Positions 9,668 to 18,494 of a stretch of 64,000 nucleotides of DNA are shown piece by piece. The first letter of the stretch is position 1. Every line of letters starts with the position of its first letter. The stretch lies in contig CALKBV010000004.1 of assembly GCA_937775265.1 (NCBI GenBank), positions 124,001 to 188,000 on the forward strand, in the 5' to 3' direction. Origin of the DNA: an uncultured Pseudomonadales bacterium (lineage in GTDB: Bacteria; Pseudomonadota; Gammaproteobacteria; Pseudomonadales; Azotimanducaceae). Below the pieces are notes generated by a model that worked only from the letters and a program-made list of their open reading frames with translations, did not search any database and was not told the origin of the DNA. The position numbers were made by a program, and so were the translations under genes.

Positions 9668-9976
9668 ACCGGGTTAACAATCCGGTGGATAGCCTACACA
9701 AGCTCGCTACTAATGTCCTTTACGCTACGACCCTCGGCTTAGGTGCCTACCACTCGCTTTTCTGCGCCCCGAGGCTCGGTCGAGTTGGTATAGGGTTAAT
9801 TTACCCTAACTTGCCATTTGATACAGCCGTGTGTTTGCTTAACACCATCGAGAGGCAACTCCCGGAGCTGGTTTTTCCCTTCCGGGTAGGCCTGAAAGTA
9901 TACCGAACCTGCTGGCGGGGTCGGTATCAGCAGCAGGCTAAGGCGCTTGGTGCTCAGCGCTAGGTTCCGGGAACCT
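9668..9976. other. Hairpin-rich stretch between dbpA and the EthD gene
   Basis: The roughly 400 bases from 9630 to 10026 contain no gene I can recognise, but a dense series of short perfect inverted repeats: ACCGG/CCGGT (9668-9686), CCGAG/CTCGG (9769-9779), TAGGGT/ACCCTA (9791-9808), CCCGGA/TCCGGG (9861-9886), ATACCGA/TCGGTAT (9900-9927), GCGCT/AGCGC (9943-9960) and AGGTTCC/GGAACCT (9962-9976). It could be a structured RNA, a leader for the EthD gene or decayed sequence. A GTG-started frame of 92 codons (9685-9963) covers much of it. That frame has no family resemblance and no clear ribosome binding site, so I do not call it a gene. Confidence 0.3.
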
Positions 9977-10026
9977 CTTGTACTATATTGGTAGGTGGAT
10001 TATCACGCTATCAATCAGGAGGTACA

Positions 10027-10605
10027 ATGAGTTCCTTGATGCTCGCAGGCGCCTACTCAGATCGAGAAAAGGCAGCCGAAACCGCGGTCCGTACTGGTGG
10101 TATCAACCTGGCAGCAACTTCTGCCGAAACAAACCACCTGCCATTCGCATCCCTGGTTTTAGCAGTGACCGATGAACTGGATTTGTTTGTAGGTGACGCA
10201 GATGCAGGGAGCTACCTGGTCTGTGAACGACCCATAAAAAACACGCCCCTGCTTCAACTAACAAAGGAAAACCAGCCCGGCAGTGTTGGTATATTTACGA
10301 TGATCGCCAATGCTGATCTCGGCGCTCGAGAATCCGACCGGCACTGGCGTGACAAACACGCCCCGCTGGCACTGGAAGTTCACACCGCGATGACTCATTA
10401 CTACCAGCTTAGCGTCCTTCAACGGTTCAACGGACCAGTGTGGAACGGATTTGCACTTTGTTGTTTCAAGAATGAGGACGACTTAAGAAACCGTTTTTTT
10501 AACACCCCAGAAGGCGAAACCGCCATTGCAAGGGACGTTGCCAAATTTGCCGATTCCAGAAAATCTCCACGCAGAGTCCTATCGACGTTTGCACAGGCCG
10601 GCTAA
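10027..10605 (+). CDS. EthD-domain protein
   Basis: 192 residues from an ATG at 10027 with a strong AGGAGG six bases upstream; an earlier GTG at 9988 lacks one. The C-terminal half (ESDRHWRDKHAPLALEVH, later NGFALCCFKNEDDLRNRFF) matches the EthD family of dimeric alpha/beta-barrel proteins, first described next to ether-degrading P450 systems. The N-terminal half may be a degenerate second copy of the ferredoxin-like fold. EthD-like proteins often sit in catabolic clusters, usually with unknown or accessory function. It precedes a cupin gene on the same strand by 116 bases. Confidence 0.8.
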   Translation: MSSLMLAGAYSDREKAAETAVRTGGINLAATSAETNHLPFASLVLAVTDELDLFVGDADAGSYLVCERPIKNTPLLQLTKENQPGSVGIFTMIANADLGARESDRHWRDKHAPLALEVHTAMTHYYQLSVLQRFNGPVWNGFALCCFKNEDDLRNRFFNTPEGETAIARDVAKFADSRKSPRRVLSTFAQAG

Positions 10606-10652
10606 TAGCGTCGCCATATGCTACATCAAAGATTACAGGGTGTTTGCAACGC

Positions 10653-10682
10653 TTCGAGCTCGTCCTGCAGTTTCTTTATAAT
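10653..10682 (+). promoter_or_regulatory. Possible promoter of the cupin gene
   Basis: A perfect TATAAT lies at 10677-10682, with TTCGAG 18 bases upstream as a weak -35 element and the cupin ATG 40 bases downstream. This is pattern matching only. Confidence 0.3.
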
Positions 10683-10721
10683 GTAATATGATCTATATCG
10701 CTCATCTAACGGTTACCAGGA

Positions 10722-11189
10722 ATGGTCGAAGCACCTGATTGGAAGAACAACGGTATCAAGGTCATCTCGGGAGATCATCTTGACAGCAACACACTCCAGA
10801 CTCCGGGAATGAACCGCGCAGCCGCCATCAACTACGCAACCGCCGGCGCAAACAAGTTATGGGCCGGCACCGTCGAAATTCATGCAGACGCCAAAACCGG
10901 AGCCCATCATCATGGCGCCCTGGAAAGCATTATCTATGTCATCAGCGGACGAGCGCGAATGCGCTGGGGTGAACAGCTAGAATATGTTTGCGAAGCAGGC
11001 CCTGGGGATTTTATTTTCGTACCGCCCTATGTACCCCACCAAGAGATTAACGCCTGCGAAAACGAATCACTTCGATGCGTTCTGGTTCGAAGTGACCAGG
11101 ACGCCGTGGTGGTAAACCTGGACATACCCGTTATTGAAGATCCGGAAGGCCTACACTGGATTGACCCGATCCACGCCTCACCAGAGTAG
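10722..11189 (+). CDS. Cupin-domain protein
   Basis: 155 residues forming one cupin barrel. Motif 1 is GAHHHGALESIIYVISGRARMRWG (three histidines and a glutamate as metal ligands; about residues 62-85) and motif 2 is GDFIFVPPYVPHQEIN (His ligand). Small cupins of this kind bind a divalent metal and may act as dioxygenases, isomerases or sugar-binding proteins; the reaction is not readable here. It lies between EthD and LLM genes, consistent with an oxidative catabolic neighbourhood. Its end is 9 bases from the convergent LLM gene. Confidence 0.8.
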   Translation: MVEAPDWKNNGIKVISGDHLDSNTLQTPGMNRAAAINYATAGANKLWAGTVEIHADAKTGAHHHGALESIIYVISGRARMRWGEQLEYVCEAGPGDFIFVPPYVPHQEINACENESLRCVLVRSDQDAVVVNLDIPVIEDPEGLHWIDPIHASPE

Positions 11190-11198
11190 CGCGCCTTA

Positions 11199-12116
11199 TC
11201 AGGAGTCTTGCAAACTGATCAACAAACCCCTGGTTTGTTCATTCTCTTTCGGGTTCGTTGCATAAACCGACGCAGCGAAGTCCGTGACCCCGGCTTCCTT
11301 CAATGCCATCAATGCATCTTCAACTTCGGACTCACTTCCGGCAATCGCAAGATCCGCTGGGCCACTAACGCCCTCTCTCTTGAACATCGCCTTATACGAG
11401 GGCAGTTCGCCATACATCGTAAGTGTCTTGCTGATTCGTTCCCTGATTGCACCAGCCTGTTTGGTAACAACTACCGGCAACGTCGAGATGACCCGAGGGG
11501 TCTTTCGGTTAGCTTTGCTGGCAGCCTCTGTAAGGCAAGGGACAATATGTCCTGCGATCGTTTTGGGGCCGACCCATGCCAGCGTCGTTCCATCTGTTCG
11601 CGAACCTGCGACCCGAAGTGCCTGGGGCCCTAGCGCCGCCACGACGACACCTGGGGCTGGTTCCGCGGGACGAAATACCTGCGCTTCGCAGGAAAGAGTC
11701 TCGCCCACGTATGAAACCCGCCCATCTTCAAGCAACGGCATCAAAATGGACAGGTAATCGCGAAGATGGCGAATCGGCTTTTCAAACCCGATGCCCAACT
11801 GCGCCATCATGATCTCGTGAGAAAGGCCAATCCCAAGACATAGTCGGCCCTGAAGCGCCGTCTGGGAGGTGAGTGCTTGCCCCGCAAGTGCCATCGGGTG
11901 CCTTGGGAAAGTGGGCACGACCGCCGTGCCCATCTCAATATCTGGTACAGAGGATGCGATGACCGCCAGTACAGTCAAAGCATCAAACCCACCCGTTGGA
12001 TGCTCCGCCAGCCAGTAACTTTTGAATCCATCCTTGGCGGCTTTATCCGCATCCACTTTTATGGCTTCGATGGATGCCTTCTGCACTAAACCCGTACCAT
12101 TAATTCCAATCTTCAA
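11199..12116 (-). CDS. LLM class flavin-dependent oxidoreductase, F420-type
   Basis: 305 residues with a bacterial luciferase-like (TIM-barrel) layout: KIGINGTG at the start, FKSYWLAEHPTGGFDALTVLA, IEMGTAVVPTFPRHPMALA, GRLCLGIGLSHE and AALGPQALRVAGSRTDGTTLAWVGP near the middle, all typical of F420-dependent LLM enzymes (or FMN relatives). TTG at 12116 has AGGGGG seven bases upstream. The substrate is unknown. It is divergently placed from a second LLM gene that is broken, 123 bases away. Confidence 0.83.
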   Translation of the reverse strand: MKIGINGTGLVQKASIEAIKVDADKAAKDGFKSYWLAEHPTGGFDALTVLAVIASSVPDIEMGTAVVPTFPRHPMALAGQALTSQTALQGRLCLGIGLSHEIMMAQLGIGFEKPIRHLRDYLSILMPLLEDGRVSYVGETLSCEAQVFRPAEPAPGVVVAALGPQALRVAGSRTDGTTLAWVGPKTIAGHIVPCLTEAASKANRKTPRVISTLPVVVTKQAGAIRERISKTLTMYGELPSYKAMFKREGVSGPADLAIAGSESEVEDALMALKEAGVTDFAASVYATNPKENEQTRGLLISLQDS

Positions 12117-12239
12117 CTTTTAACCCCCTAGGAAATCGATCAAGCTCTTATCGTAGCACGGCCAATTACTACAGATGCTACGATGCAAAATAGCCTAATA
12201 TCTGCGCGAATATGCACCCCAAACGATAAGGACAAGACA

Positions 12240-13189
12240 ATGAAACTTGGATTGATGCTGGGGTAATCCGGCGCCGAACTACGTACTCCCCTTTAAGACG
12301 TGAAGCTGGCAGAACAGCTAGGTTATGACTCCGTCTGGACTGCCGAGGCCTGCGGCTCCGACGCAATCACACCACGCGCGTACATCGCCGCTCATACAGA
12401 CAGGATCAGGCTAGGCACCGCTGTACCCCAGTTGGCTGGACGGACCCCTGCCAATGCAGCAATGGCGATGGCCACTCTCGATCAACTGGCAGGCGGAAAC
12501 AGGGTTATCTGTGGCATTGGTGTATCAGGGCCACAAATCGTAGAAGGATGGTATGGCCAGCCTTGGGGCAAACCTTATTATCGAATTAAGGACTACATCA
12601 CCATTATGAAAAAAATCTGGGCCCGGGAAGAACCCGTTACCCAAGACGGCAGGGAATCTCTTTACCGTTCACAGGAGATGGTTCACTTGGTATCGGCAAG
12701 CCCCTCAAGTCCATCCTGCACATGAACCCGAATATTCCAATCTTTCTCGGAACAGGGATGGAAAGCACTGTTCGAATGACCGCTGAAATTGCAGACGGAT
12801 GGCTGCCACTGGGTTTCGTACCAGAAACAACGGGGATTTATAGCGACTGGATTGACCAGGGTATTAAAAGGGGCAACAAGAAGCCGGAACAATTCGAGAA
12901 ACAGGCGGGTACTCAGGTCAAGGTAACCGATGACGTGAATGGTGCCCTCGACAAGTTGAAGCCCGGTATCGCTCTCTACATGGGCGGCATGGGACACAAG
13001 AGCATAAATTTCCACAAGGAAATGATGGTCAGGCGAGGGTTTGGAGAGGCTGCGGACCGCATCCAGGAGCTCTACCTGGCGAAAAGAAAGGAAGAAGCTA
13101 TCGCGGCCGTACCCGATGAGTTCGTCGACAGCGGCGCCTTGATTGGTCCAGTCGATCGCATCGCCAAACGCTATTCGTACGATGGCTGA
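12240..13189 (+). pseudogene. LLM class flavin-dependent oxidoreductase, broken by two stops and a frameshift
   Basis: One reading frame starts at ATG 12240 (MKLGLMLG), meets TAA at 12264 and again at 12294, and continues as VKLAEQLGYDSVWTAEACGSDA, which is clear F420-dependent LLM sequence (also GIGVSGPQIVEGWYGQPWG). Near 12655-12670 one base is missing; the family sequence then resumes one frame over (GIGKPLKSILHMNPN, IPIFLGTG, IADGWLPL) to 13189. The interval is 950 bases, matching one lost base. Either stop would abolish the product, so three independent lesions suggest true decay more than one sequencing error. Intact members are about 340 residues. Confidence 0.85.
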
Positions 13190-13291
13190 AATTGCACGAC
13201 TCTACTTTCCCCAGAACTAAATTAAAGACCAGGAATACCAGACTGTCCCAGGGAACCGAAAAAAGAACGATGAACATCGCACCCTCGGGCG

Positions 13292-13324
13292 AATGACATC
13301 GGCAGTAGCACTGCCGATGTCATT
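13292..13324. repeat. Perfect 14-bp inverted repeat, possible bidirectional terminator
   Basis: AATGACATCGGCAG (13292-13305) and CTGCCGATGTCATT (13311-13324) are exact complements around a five-base loop. It sits between the end of the broken LLM gene and the end of the convergent acyl-CoA dehydrogenase gene, where a terminator is expected. There is no T-run on either side, so it is not a textbook intrinsic terminator; protection of 3' ends or protein binding are alternatives. Confidence 0.6.
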
Positions 13325-13343
13325 GCCAAAGAGACACAAAAAA

Positions 13344-14573
13344 TCAATCGAACAATTCGCCGCCACAGGCTGATGCTGTGGTTCCATACTTTTCGTATGC
13401 CTTGATCACGTTCGCGCCTGTACGCCATCGATGAACTTCATCCGGCCCGTCAACTAGCCTCTGGGAGCGGATTCCAGTGTACCAGCGAGCAAGAGGTGTA
13501 TCGTGGCTATAACCTAGGGCGCCGTGCAACTGCAATGCCGTGTCCACAACCTGATGGACCATGTTCGCCAGGAACACCTTCGCAATACCATTTTCCTGTT
13601 TCAGGTCCATACCCTTCTCTGCCTTGTAGGCAATATGAAGTAGCATTAGCCGAGCTTTGTAAATTTCAGCCGCGCAGTCAGCCATCATCCAACGAACTCC
13701 CTGGCGGTCTGCAAGTCTCTTACCGAAAGTTTCACGGCTCGTGATGTGTTTGGCAGCAAGGTCCAGCGCACGCTGTGCCATAGCAACATTGTGCATACCA
13801 TGGCGCAGGCGACCATAAGCCAGCCGATGCTGCCCCATGTTAAAACCCTGACCACGCCCACCCAGGATATTTTCTCGTGGAACACGAAGGTTCTCGATAT
13901 TAATTTCAGAGTGAGAACCGCCAAGTTTTAACCCCAGGTCAGTGTGTGGCTGCATCGTCTCGATGTCGCGTACAATCTGATAGCCCGGGTTGGGTAATTC
14001 AACAATAAAAGTACTGTACTGCTCGTGTCGCGGCGCATCCGGATCGGTCTTCGCCATGACCACGGCGATGTCCGCCACGTTGGCTGAAGAACTGAACCAT
14101 TTTTCACCGTTCAGCACCCATTCGTCACCATCGAGTTCAGCTGTTGTTTGCATACCCGTCGCATCTGCTCCAGCTGCCTTTTCGGTCATGGAGTAGCAAA
14201 TACGCTTCTCACCGTTAAGGAGAGGTTTCAGATAAGTTTCACGCTGATGCTCGGTTCCGTGCTCAAGCAAGGTTAGCATCGTTGCATCATCAGGGCCCTG
14301 GGTGTTCATGGACAGGGCGCCGAGAAAACTTTCACCCAGCTCCATCTGAACCAATGCATTCGCAAGCGGGCCCAGCCCCATACCACCGTGTTCAACTGGA
14401 ACAAACGGGCACCACAATCCCTGCTCGCGGGATTTCGTCCGCAAACCGGCCAATATCTCTTCAAAATTATCCGCGGTACAGACCTCTTCCGCAGGATGGC
14501 ACTCCTCCTGCACGAATTTCCGAACTTTATTGCGGACTACCCTGGCGTCTTCTGGTATTTCAAAATCAATCAT
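13344..14573 (-). CDS. Acyl-CoA dehydrogenase, ACAD10/11-like
   Basis: 409 residues. Typical elements are ICYSMTEKAAGADATGMQT (FAD/substrate loop), NGEKWFSSSANVADIAVVMAKTD, LGGRGQGFNMGQHRLAYGRL, QLHGALGYSHDTPL, and a C-terminal VDGPDEVHRWRTG, where the Glu of PDEVHR occupies the catalytic-base position used in ACAD10/11-type enzymes. It would oxidise an acyl-CoA to the 2-enoyl-CoA with FAD. ATG at 14573 has AAGGAAG eight bases upstream. The phosphotransferase at 17411 belongs to the superfamily that is fused to ACAD domains in ACAD10/11, which may be functionally relevant. Confidence 0.88.
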   Translation of the reverse strand: MIDFEIPEDARVVRNKVRKFVQEECHPAEEVCTADNFEEILAGLRTKSREQGLWCPFVPVEHGGMGLGPLANALVQMELGESFLGALSMNTQGPDDATMLTLLEHGTEHQRETYLKPLLNGEKRICYSMTEKAAGADATGMQTTAELDGDEWVLNGEKWFSSSANVADIAVVMAKTDPDAPRHEQYSTFIVELPNPGYQIVRDIETMQPHTDLGLKLGGSHSEINIENLRVPRENILGGRGQGFNMGQHRLAYGRLRHGMHNVAMAQRALDLAAKHITSRETFGKRLADRQGVRWMMADCAAEIYKARLMLLHIAYKAEKGMDLKQENGIAKVFLANMVHQVVDTALQLHGALGYSHDTPLARWYTGIRSQRLVDGPDEVHRWRTGANVIKAYEKYGTTASACGGELFD

Positions 14574-14755
14574 TTCAACTTCCTTGGTTTGATCAAAGGG
14601 TCATATGAACCTGATCGCAGTATCTCAGGGTAGTAACTCCGGGTACAGACTGTTGCAGGATTCATGTTAGTTATCGGCGGGGAAACTGGCACCTTCGCTC
14701 TCAGCGCGGGCCCTATGGTGGCGGCATCGAAACAATAGAGATAAAGCGAGGCTAG

Positions 14756-16348
14756 CTAGTTCAGCATTGAATCGCTAATTTTTTCCGCCATCATCACTAC
14801 CGGTGCATTCAGGTTGCCGTTCGTTATTTCAGGCATGATCGAGGCATCAACAACCCTTAGACCCGAGACACCTCGCACTAACCCTGCGGCATCGACCACA
14901 GCCCCGTCATCAACACCCATGCGACAGGTTCCACTGGGATGATAAGCACTTTCTCCAAACTCCCTGACGAATCGGTCCAGATGGTCATCCGAATCAATAT
15001 CAACAGTGGGTCGAAGGCGAGTACCACGATAATCATCGAACGCGGATTGAGAGACAATATCGTCCGCCATCCTAATGCCCGATCGCATGACAGACCGATC
15101 TGCCTCTGTAGCATTGTAGTTAAACTGGATTCGGGGCGCCTCCAACGGGTTCGACGAACACAAAGTGACTTCACCACGACTGGTCGGCTTCATTGGGCCC
15201 ACATGAACCTGAAAGCCATGACCCTCGTACTGATCTTTACCGTCGTAATCCATTGCAATCGGCAGGAAATGAAACTGAAGGTCAGGATACGGCACACTAG
15301 CACTGCTGCGCAGAAACGCGCCAGCCTCAAAATGATTAGTAGCGCCTGCGCCCTTGCGCGCCAAAAGCCACTGCAGACCAACCGCAGGCATGTTGAACCA
15401 ACGCGTCTTTGGGTACAACGACACTGGCCTGTTACACGCGTACTGCACATATATTTCAAGATGGTCCATCAGGTTCTGGCCAACACCAGGCGAGTGACTG
15501 ATGACGGGAATACCATGAGACTTAAGCCCCGATGCATCGCCAATGCCTGACAGCATTAACAAGTGCGGAGTATTAACTGCTCCACCGCACAGGATGACCT
15601 GACCCGCAGTACATTTATGCTGTTTGCCACCCTGAAGATACTCCACGCCCGTCGCACGACCGTTTTCGGTGACCACTCTAGTCACAGTCGCTCTCCGGAT
15701 AACTTTCAGAGAACCCAACGGCTGAGGCGACCGCAGATAAGCTTTGGCGATGTTCTGTCGCTCACCTTTAAATATTGTACGATCGAAACGCCCAGCCCCC
15801 TCTTGAGTCTGGCCATTGAAGTCAGCTGTCGCTGAGTAACCGGCCTCACCCGCCGCATCAAGCCAGGCTTGAAATAGCGGTGTTTCGAGTTCACCACGGG
15901 AAACTTTCAAGGGCCCATCGGAGCCTCGAAAGTTTGGATCTAACGACGCTTCTGGCAAACCAAGCGCGGTTTCGGACTTTCTGAAGTACGGCAAACAGGA
16001 TTCATAATCCCAGCCTGATAGTCCATATTCGCTGGACCAGCGATCGAAGTCGCCCCTGTTACCCCTGACAAAAATCATGCCGTTGACTGAAGATGAACCG
16101 CCCATCACTTTCCCACGAGGACAGTACAATTTTCGGTTATCAAGACAGGGCTCAGGCTCGCTCTCGTAGTGCCAGTTGTACCACTTCGATGACAGAACCT
16201 GCGACAACGCCGCCGGCATATGTAATCGGTAATCCCAACTGTGATCAGACGGGCCTGCCTCAATCAGGGTGACGTTGCCATGTTCTGATAAACGGCGCGC
16301 CATCACGCAGCCCGCAGAACCTGCACCAACAACGATAAAATCGTTCAT
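14756..16348 (-). CDS. GMC family oxidoreductase (choline dehydrogenase-like)
   Basis: 530 residues from ATG 16348 (AGTAGG upstream); a TTG at 16369 in the same frame lacks a binding site. FIVVGAGSAGCVMARRLSE is the FAD-binding Rossmann motif, PRGKVMGGSSSVNGMIFVRG is the GMC signature, and the C-terminus has HPSGTCRMG (catalytic His) and NGNLNAPVVMMAEKI. It should oxidise an alcohol to an aldehyde or ketone with FAD. It is 21 bases downstream of the SDR gene and probably co-transcribed with it, giving two alcohol oxidising enzymes in a row. Confidence 0.9.
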   Translation of the reverse strand: MNDFIVVGAGSAGCVMARRLSEHGNVTLIEAGPSDHSWDYRLHMPAALSQVLSSKWYNWHYESEPEPCLDNRKLYCPRGKVMGGSSSVNGMIFVRGNRGDFDRWSSEYGLSGWDYESCLPYFRKSETALGLPEASLDPNFRGSDGPLKVSRGELETPLFQAWLDAAGEAGYSATADFNGQTQEGAGRFDRTIFKGERQNIAKAYLRSPQPLGSLKVIRRATVTRVVTENGRATGVEYLQGGKQHKCTAGQVILCGGAVNTPHLLMLSGIGDASGLKSHGIPVISHSPGVGQNLMDHLEIYVQYACNRPVSLYPKTRWFNMPAVGLQWLLARKGAGATNHFEAGAFLRSSASVPYPDLQFHFLPIAMDYDGKDQYEGHGFQVHVGPMKPTSRGEVTLCSSNPLEAPRIQFNYNATEADRSVMRSGIRMADDIVSQSAFDDYRGTRLRPTVDIDSDDHLDRFVREFGESAYHPSGTCRMGVDDGAVVDAAGLVRGVSGLRVVDASIMPEITNGNLNAPVVMMAEKISDSMLN

Positions 16349-16369
16349 GAGAAACCTACTACTGAGCAA

Positions 16370-17296
16370 TTAGCTGTTTTCATCTTCACTGGGTATCGGA
16401 TAGTGAACGCCCGGCACACCGGCCTCCAACGCCTGGTACCAATCAGGCCTCGGTTGCACAGGAACATAGCCGGTTGGCACCATGGGTGTGTCTGTATTCC
16501 ATTCATGATGGATCGGCGGAATCTGAAAGGTTCCGTTACTGGCATTGGTCCCGCCATCTACCAGCAGGTCTACACCGGTAATATAGCTGGCGAGGTCCGA
16601 TGCCAGAAACATAACAGCGTTTGTGACTTCCTGCGCTTCTCCAACACGCCGCATCGGCGTGCGGCTGGAAATCCATTTATCAATACCCATAGCTTCCAGC
16701 ATAGGACGCGTCATCTCTGTCACAATAAAACCCGGTGAAACGGAATTAACCCGCACGCCACGATCAGCCCACTCGACGCCCATTTGGATCGTCATGTTCA
16801 GTAACCCACCCTTGGCTGCTGTATATCCAATGACATTATTCTCATTACCGCCACTCGCCATAATCGAACAGATATTAACGATAGAGCCTGAACCTCGCTC
16901 TAACATATGCCGGCCACAATCCCGCGCATAGTAAAAAGCCCCGACCAGGTCTACGCCAAGAATCCGATTAAACGTTTCGGAGTCAAACTGCTCTGCTGCG
17001 ACACCCCTGGCATCAGCAATCCCCGCATTATTAATAAGAACATCAATTTTTCCCAACGCCTCTATGCCGGAAGAAATTACATTTTTTACGTCAGCCTCGA
17101 CTGACACGTCACCAGGAATAACAGCAACACGACTTCCCATTTCCCGACACCGCGCACCGACCTCCTCCAGCTGTTGAACACTTCTCGCGGTTAGAATCAG
17201 GTCAGCTCCTGCTCTGGCGAAATCATAGGCGAAATGTTCACCCAGCCCATAACTTGCACCCGTAATCAGGACTACTTTTTCTTTGAAATCAAACAT
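16370..17296 (-). CDS. SDR family NAD(P)-dependent oxidoreductase
   Basis: 308 residues from ATG 17296, where the classic N-terminus MFDFKEKVVLITGAS begins; upstream in-frame starts (17377, 17329) would add an unrelated tail. TGASYGLG is the cofactor-binding glycine motif, NNAG follows, and the catalytic residues are Ser in the ICSIMAS strand and Tyr-Lys in YTAAKGG. The C-terminus is about 45 residues longer than a classical 250-residue SDR, with IHHEWNTDTPMVP and a proline/tryptophan-rich end, as in some steroid or terpene alcohol dehydrogenase relatives. Substrate unknown. Confidence 0.88.
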   Translation of the reverse strand: MFDFKEKVVLITGASYGLGEHFAYDFARAGADLILTARSVQQLEEVGARCREMGSRVAVIPGDVSVEADVKNVISSGIEALGKIDVLINNAGIADARGVAAEQFDSETFNRILGVDLVGAFYYARDCGRHMLERGSGSIVNICSIMASGGNENNVIGYTAAKGGLLNMTIQMGVEWADRGVRVNSVSPGFIVTEMTRPMLEAMGIDKWISSRTPMRRVGEAQEVTNAVMFLASDLASYITGVDLLVDGGTNASNGTFQIPPIHHEWNTDTPMVPTGYVPVQPRPDWYQALEAGVPGVHYPIPSEDENS

Positions 17297-17410
17297 TGTC
17301 GTTTTTCCACTATGTGACCAAAACCCCATACTAAAGGAGATCACCCGAAGGATATATTGCTGCTTGCGGGAAAACATGATGTAGTCTCTCTACTCAAGAG
17401 GAGTAAGCCC

Positions 17411-18490
17411 GTGATCCCAAAAAATATCAATGAAGTCTCTACCAACTGGTTGAGTGAAATTCTGGGCGCGGAAGTTATTAGGGCGCAGCCAAGGCAAATT
17501 GGCCAGGGCGTCGGGCTGATGGGTGACATCTTTCGGGTTGAACTCAAATACAGCCAGGCGACTATCGGGCAACCGGACAGCGTCGTCGTAAAGTTACCTT
17601 CATCATTCGAAGAAAATCGAACCCAGGGCGTTGACCTGGGAATGTTCGAAGCCGAGGTGCGTTTTTATAACGAGTTGGTACAGGATGCGACAGTCGGCGT
17701 TCCGGAGGTGTATTTTGCTGAGATCAAAACCGGCACTGCGGACTTCGTCGTTGTTATGGAAGACCTCAGCCACCTCGAGATGGTAGACCAGACAGCCGGC
17801 ATGAACATCAAGCAGGCGACGAGCGCGGTGGAGGTTCTGGCGAGCATTCACGCCGTCTGGTGGGACCGTGTGCAGGTACCCGAGATGGACTGGATCCCTA
17901 CAATGGTAGGACCCAGAATTGAGTTCGTCGACCCCTTGCTTGCGCAAATTTATCCAGTATTTGCGCAAGGGTTTGAGCAATACCTCCCGGAAGGGGGCCT
18001 CGAAATTTACGAGCTGTTCGCCGGCAACTACCTCAAACTGACCACCGCCCTAGCATCGCGCAGCCCCTGGACACTCGCACATCAGGACTACAGAGTCGAG
18101 AATCTGATGTTCGGTCCTACAGATTCCGGACAGGTAGTCGTGCTTGATTGGCAGGGTATCGGGCGCGGTCCTGGCGCATACGACCTTGCCTATATCCTTG
18201 GCGGTTCAATGGACACAATGCTTCGGCGACAGCACGAACAACAACTGGTTTCCTCCTACTTTGAGCGTCTCGTCGAACACGGCGTGAAAGACTACTCACA
18301 TGAGCAGCTCTGGGAAGACTACGCACACGCACATCTTCTGGGTGGCATCGCCGTTCCATTATTAACCGGCGGCAGCATGGACCTCAGTAATGAGCGAGGA
18401 TTGCAGCTTATCGCAACCATGGCTAATCGACATACCGCCGCCGCACTGGATCATGATGGCGTGGAACGACTTAAGAAAATCATTGGGTAG
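17411..18490 (+). CDS. APH/EcKinase-like phosphotransferase (copy 1)
   Basis: 359 residues from GTG 17411, which has a strong AGAGGAG seven bases upstream; a TTG at 17357 in the same frame does not. The kinase-like fold is shown by SVVVKLPSS (ATP-lysine strand), VVVMEDL (hinge), AHQDYRVENLMF (catalytic loop with Asp; Gln replaces the usual Gly) and VVLDWQGIGRGPGAYDLAYIL (the DxD metal site). It belongs to the aminoglycoside phosphotransferase / DUF1679 / ACAD10-kinase group, which phosphorylates small hydroxyl compounds. It is divergent from the SDR gene and converges with the sulfatase with a 4-base gap. Two more paralogs are at 35714 and 48917. Confidence 0.85.
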   Translation: MIPKNINEVSTNWLSEILGAEVIRAQPRQIGQGVGLMGDIFRVELKYSQATIGQPDSVVVKLPSSFEENRTQGVDLGMFEAEVRFYNELVQDATVGVPEVYFAEIKTGTADFVVVMEDLSHLEMVDQTAGMNIKQATSAVEVLASIHAVWWDRVQVPEMDWIPTMVGPRIEFVDPLLAQIYPVFAQGFEQYLPEGGLEIYELFAGNYLKLTTALASRSPWTLAHQDYRVENLMFGPTDSGQVVVLDWQGIGRGPGAYDLAYILGGSMDTMLRRQHEQQLVSSYFERLVEHGVKDYSHEQLWEDYAHAHLLGGIAVPLLTGGSMDLSNERGLQLIATMANRHTAAALDHDGVERLKKIIG

Positions 18491-18494
18491 CTAA

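Noticed and set aside
9685..9963. 92-codon frame after dbpA as a gene
   Set aside because: GTG start without a binding site, no family resemblance, and overlap with the hairpin series.
15190..15550. Plus-strand and minus-strand frames of 60-200 codons lying opposite the GMC, SDR, sulfatase and other genes
   Set aside because: They are antisense or out-of-frame shadows of well-supported genes and show no family features.
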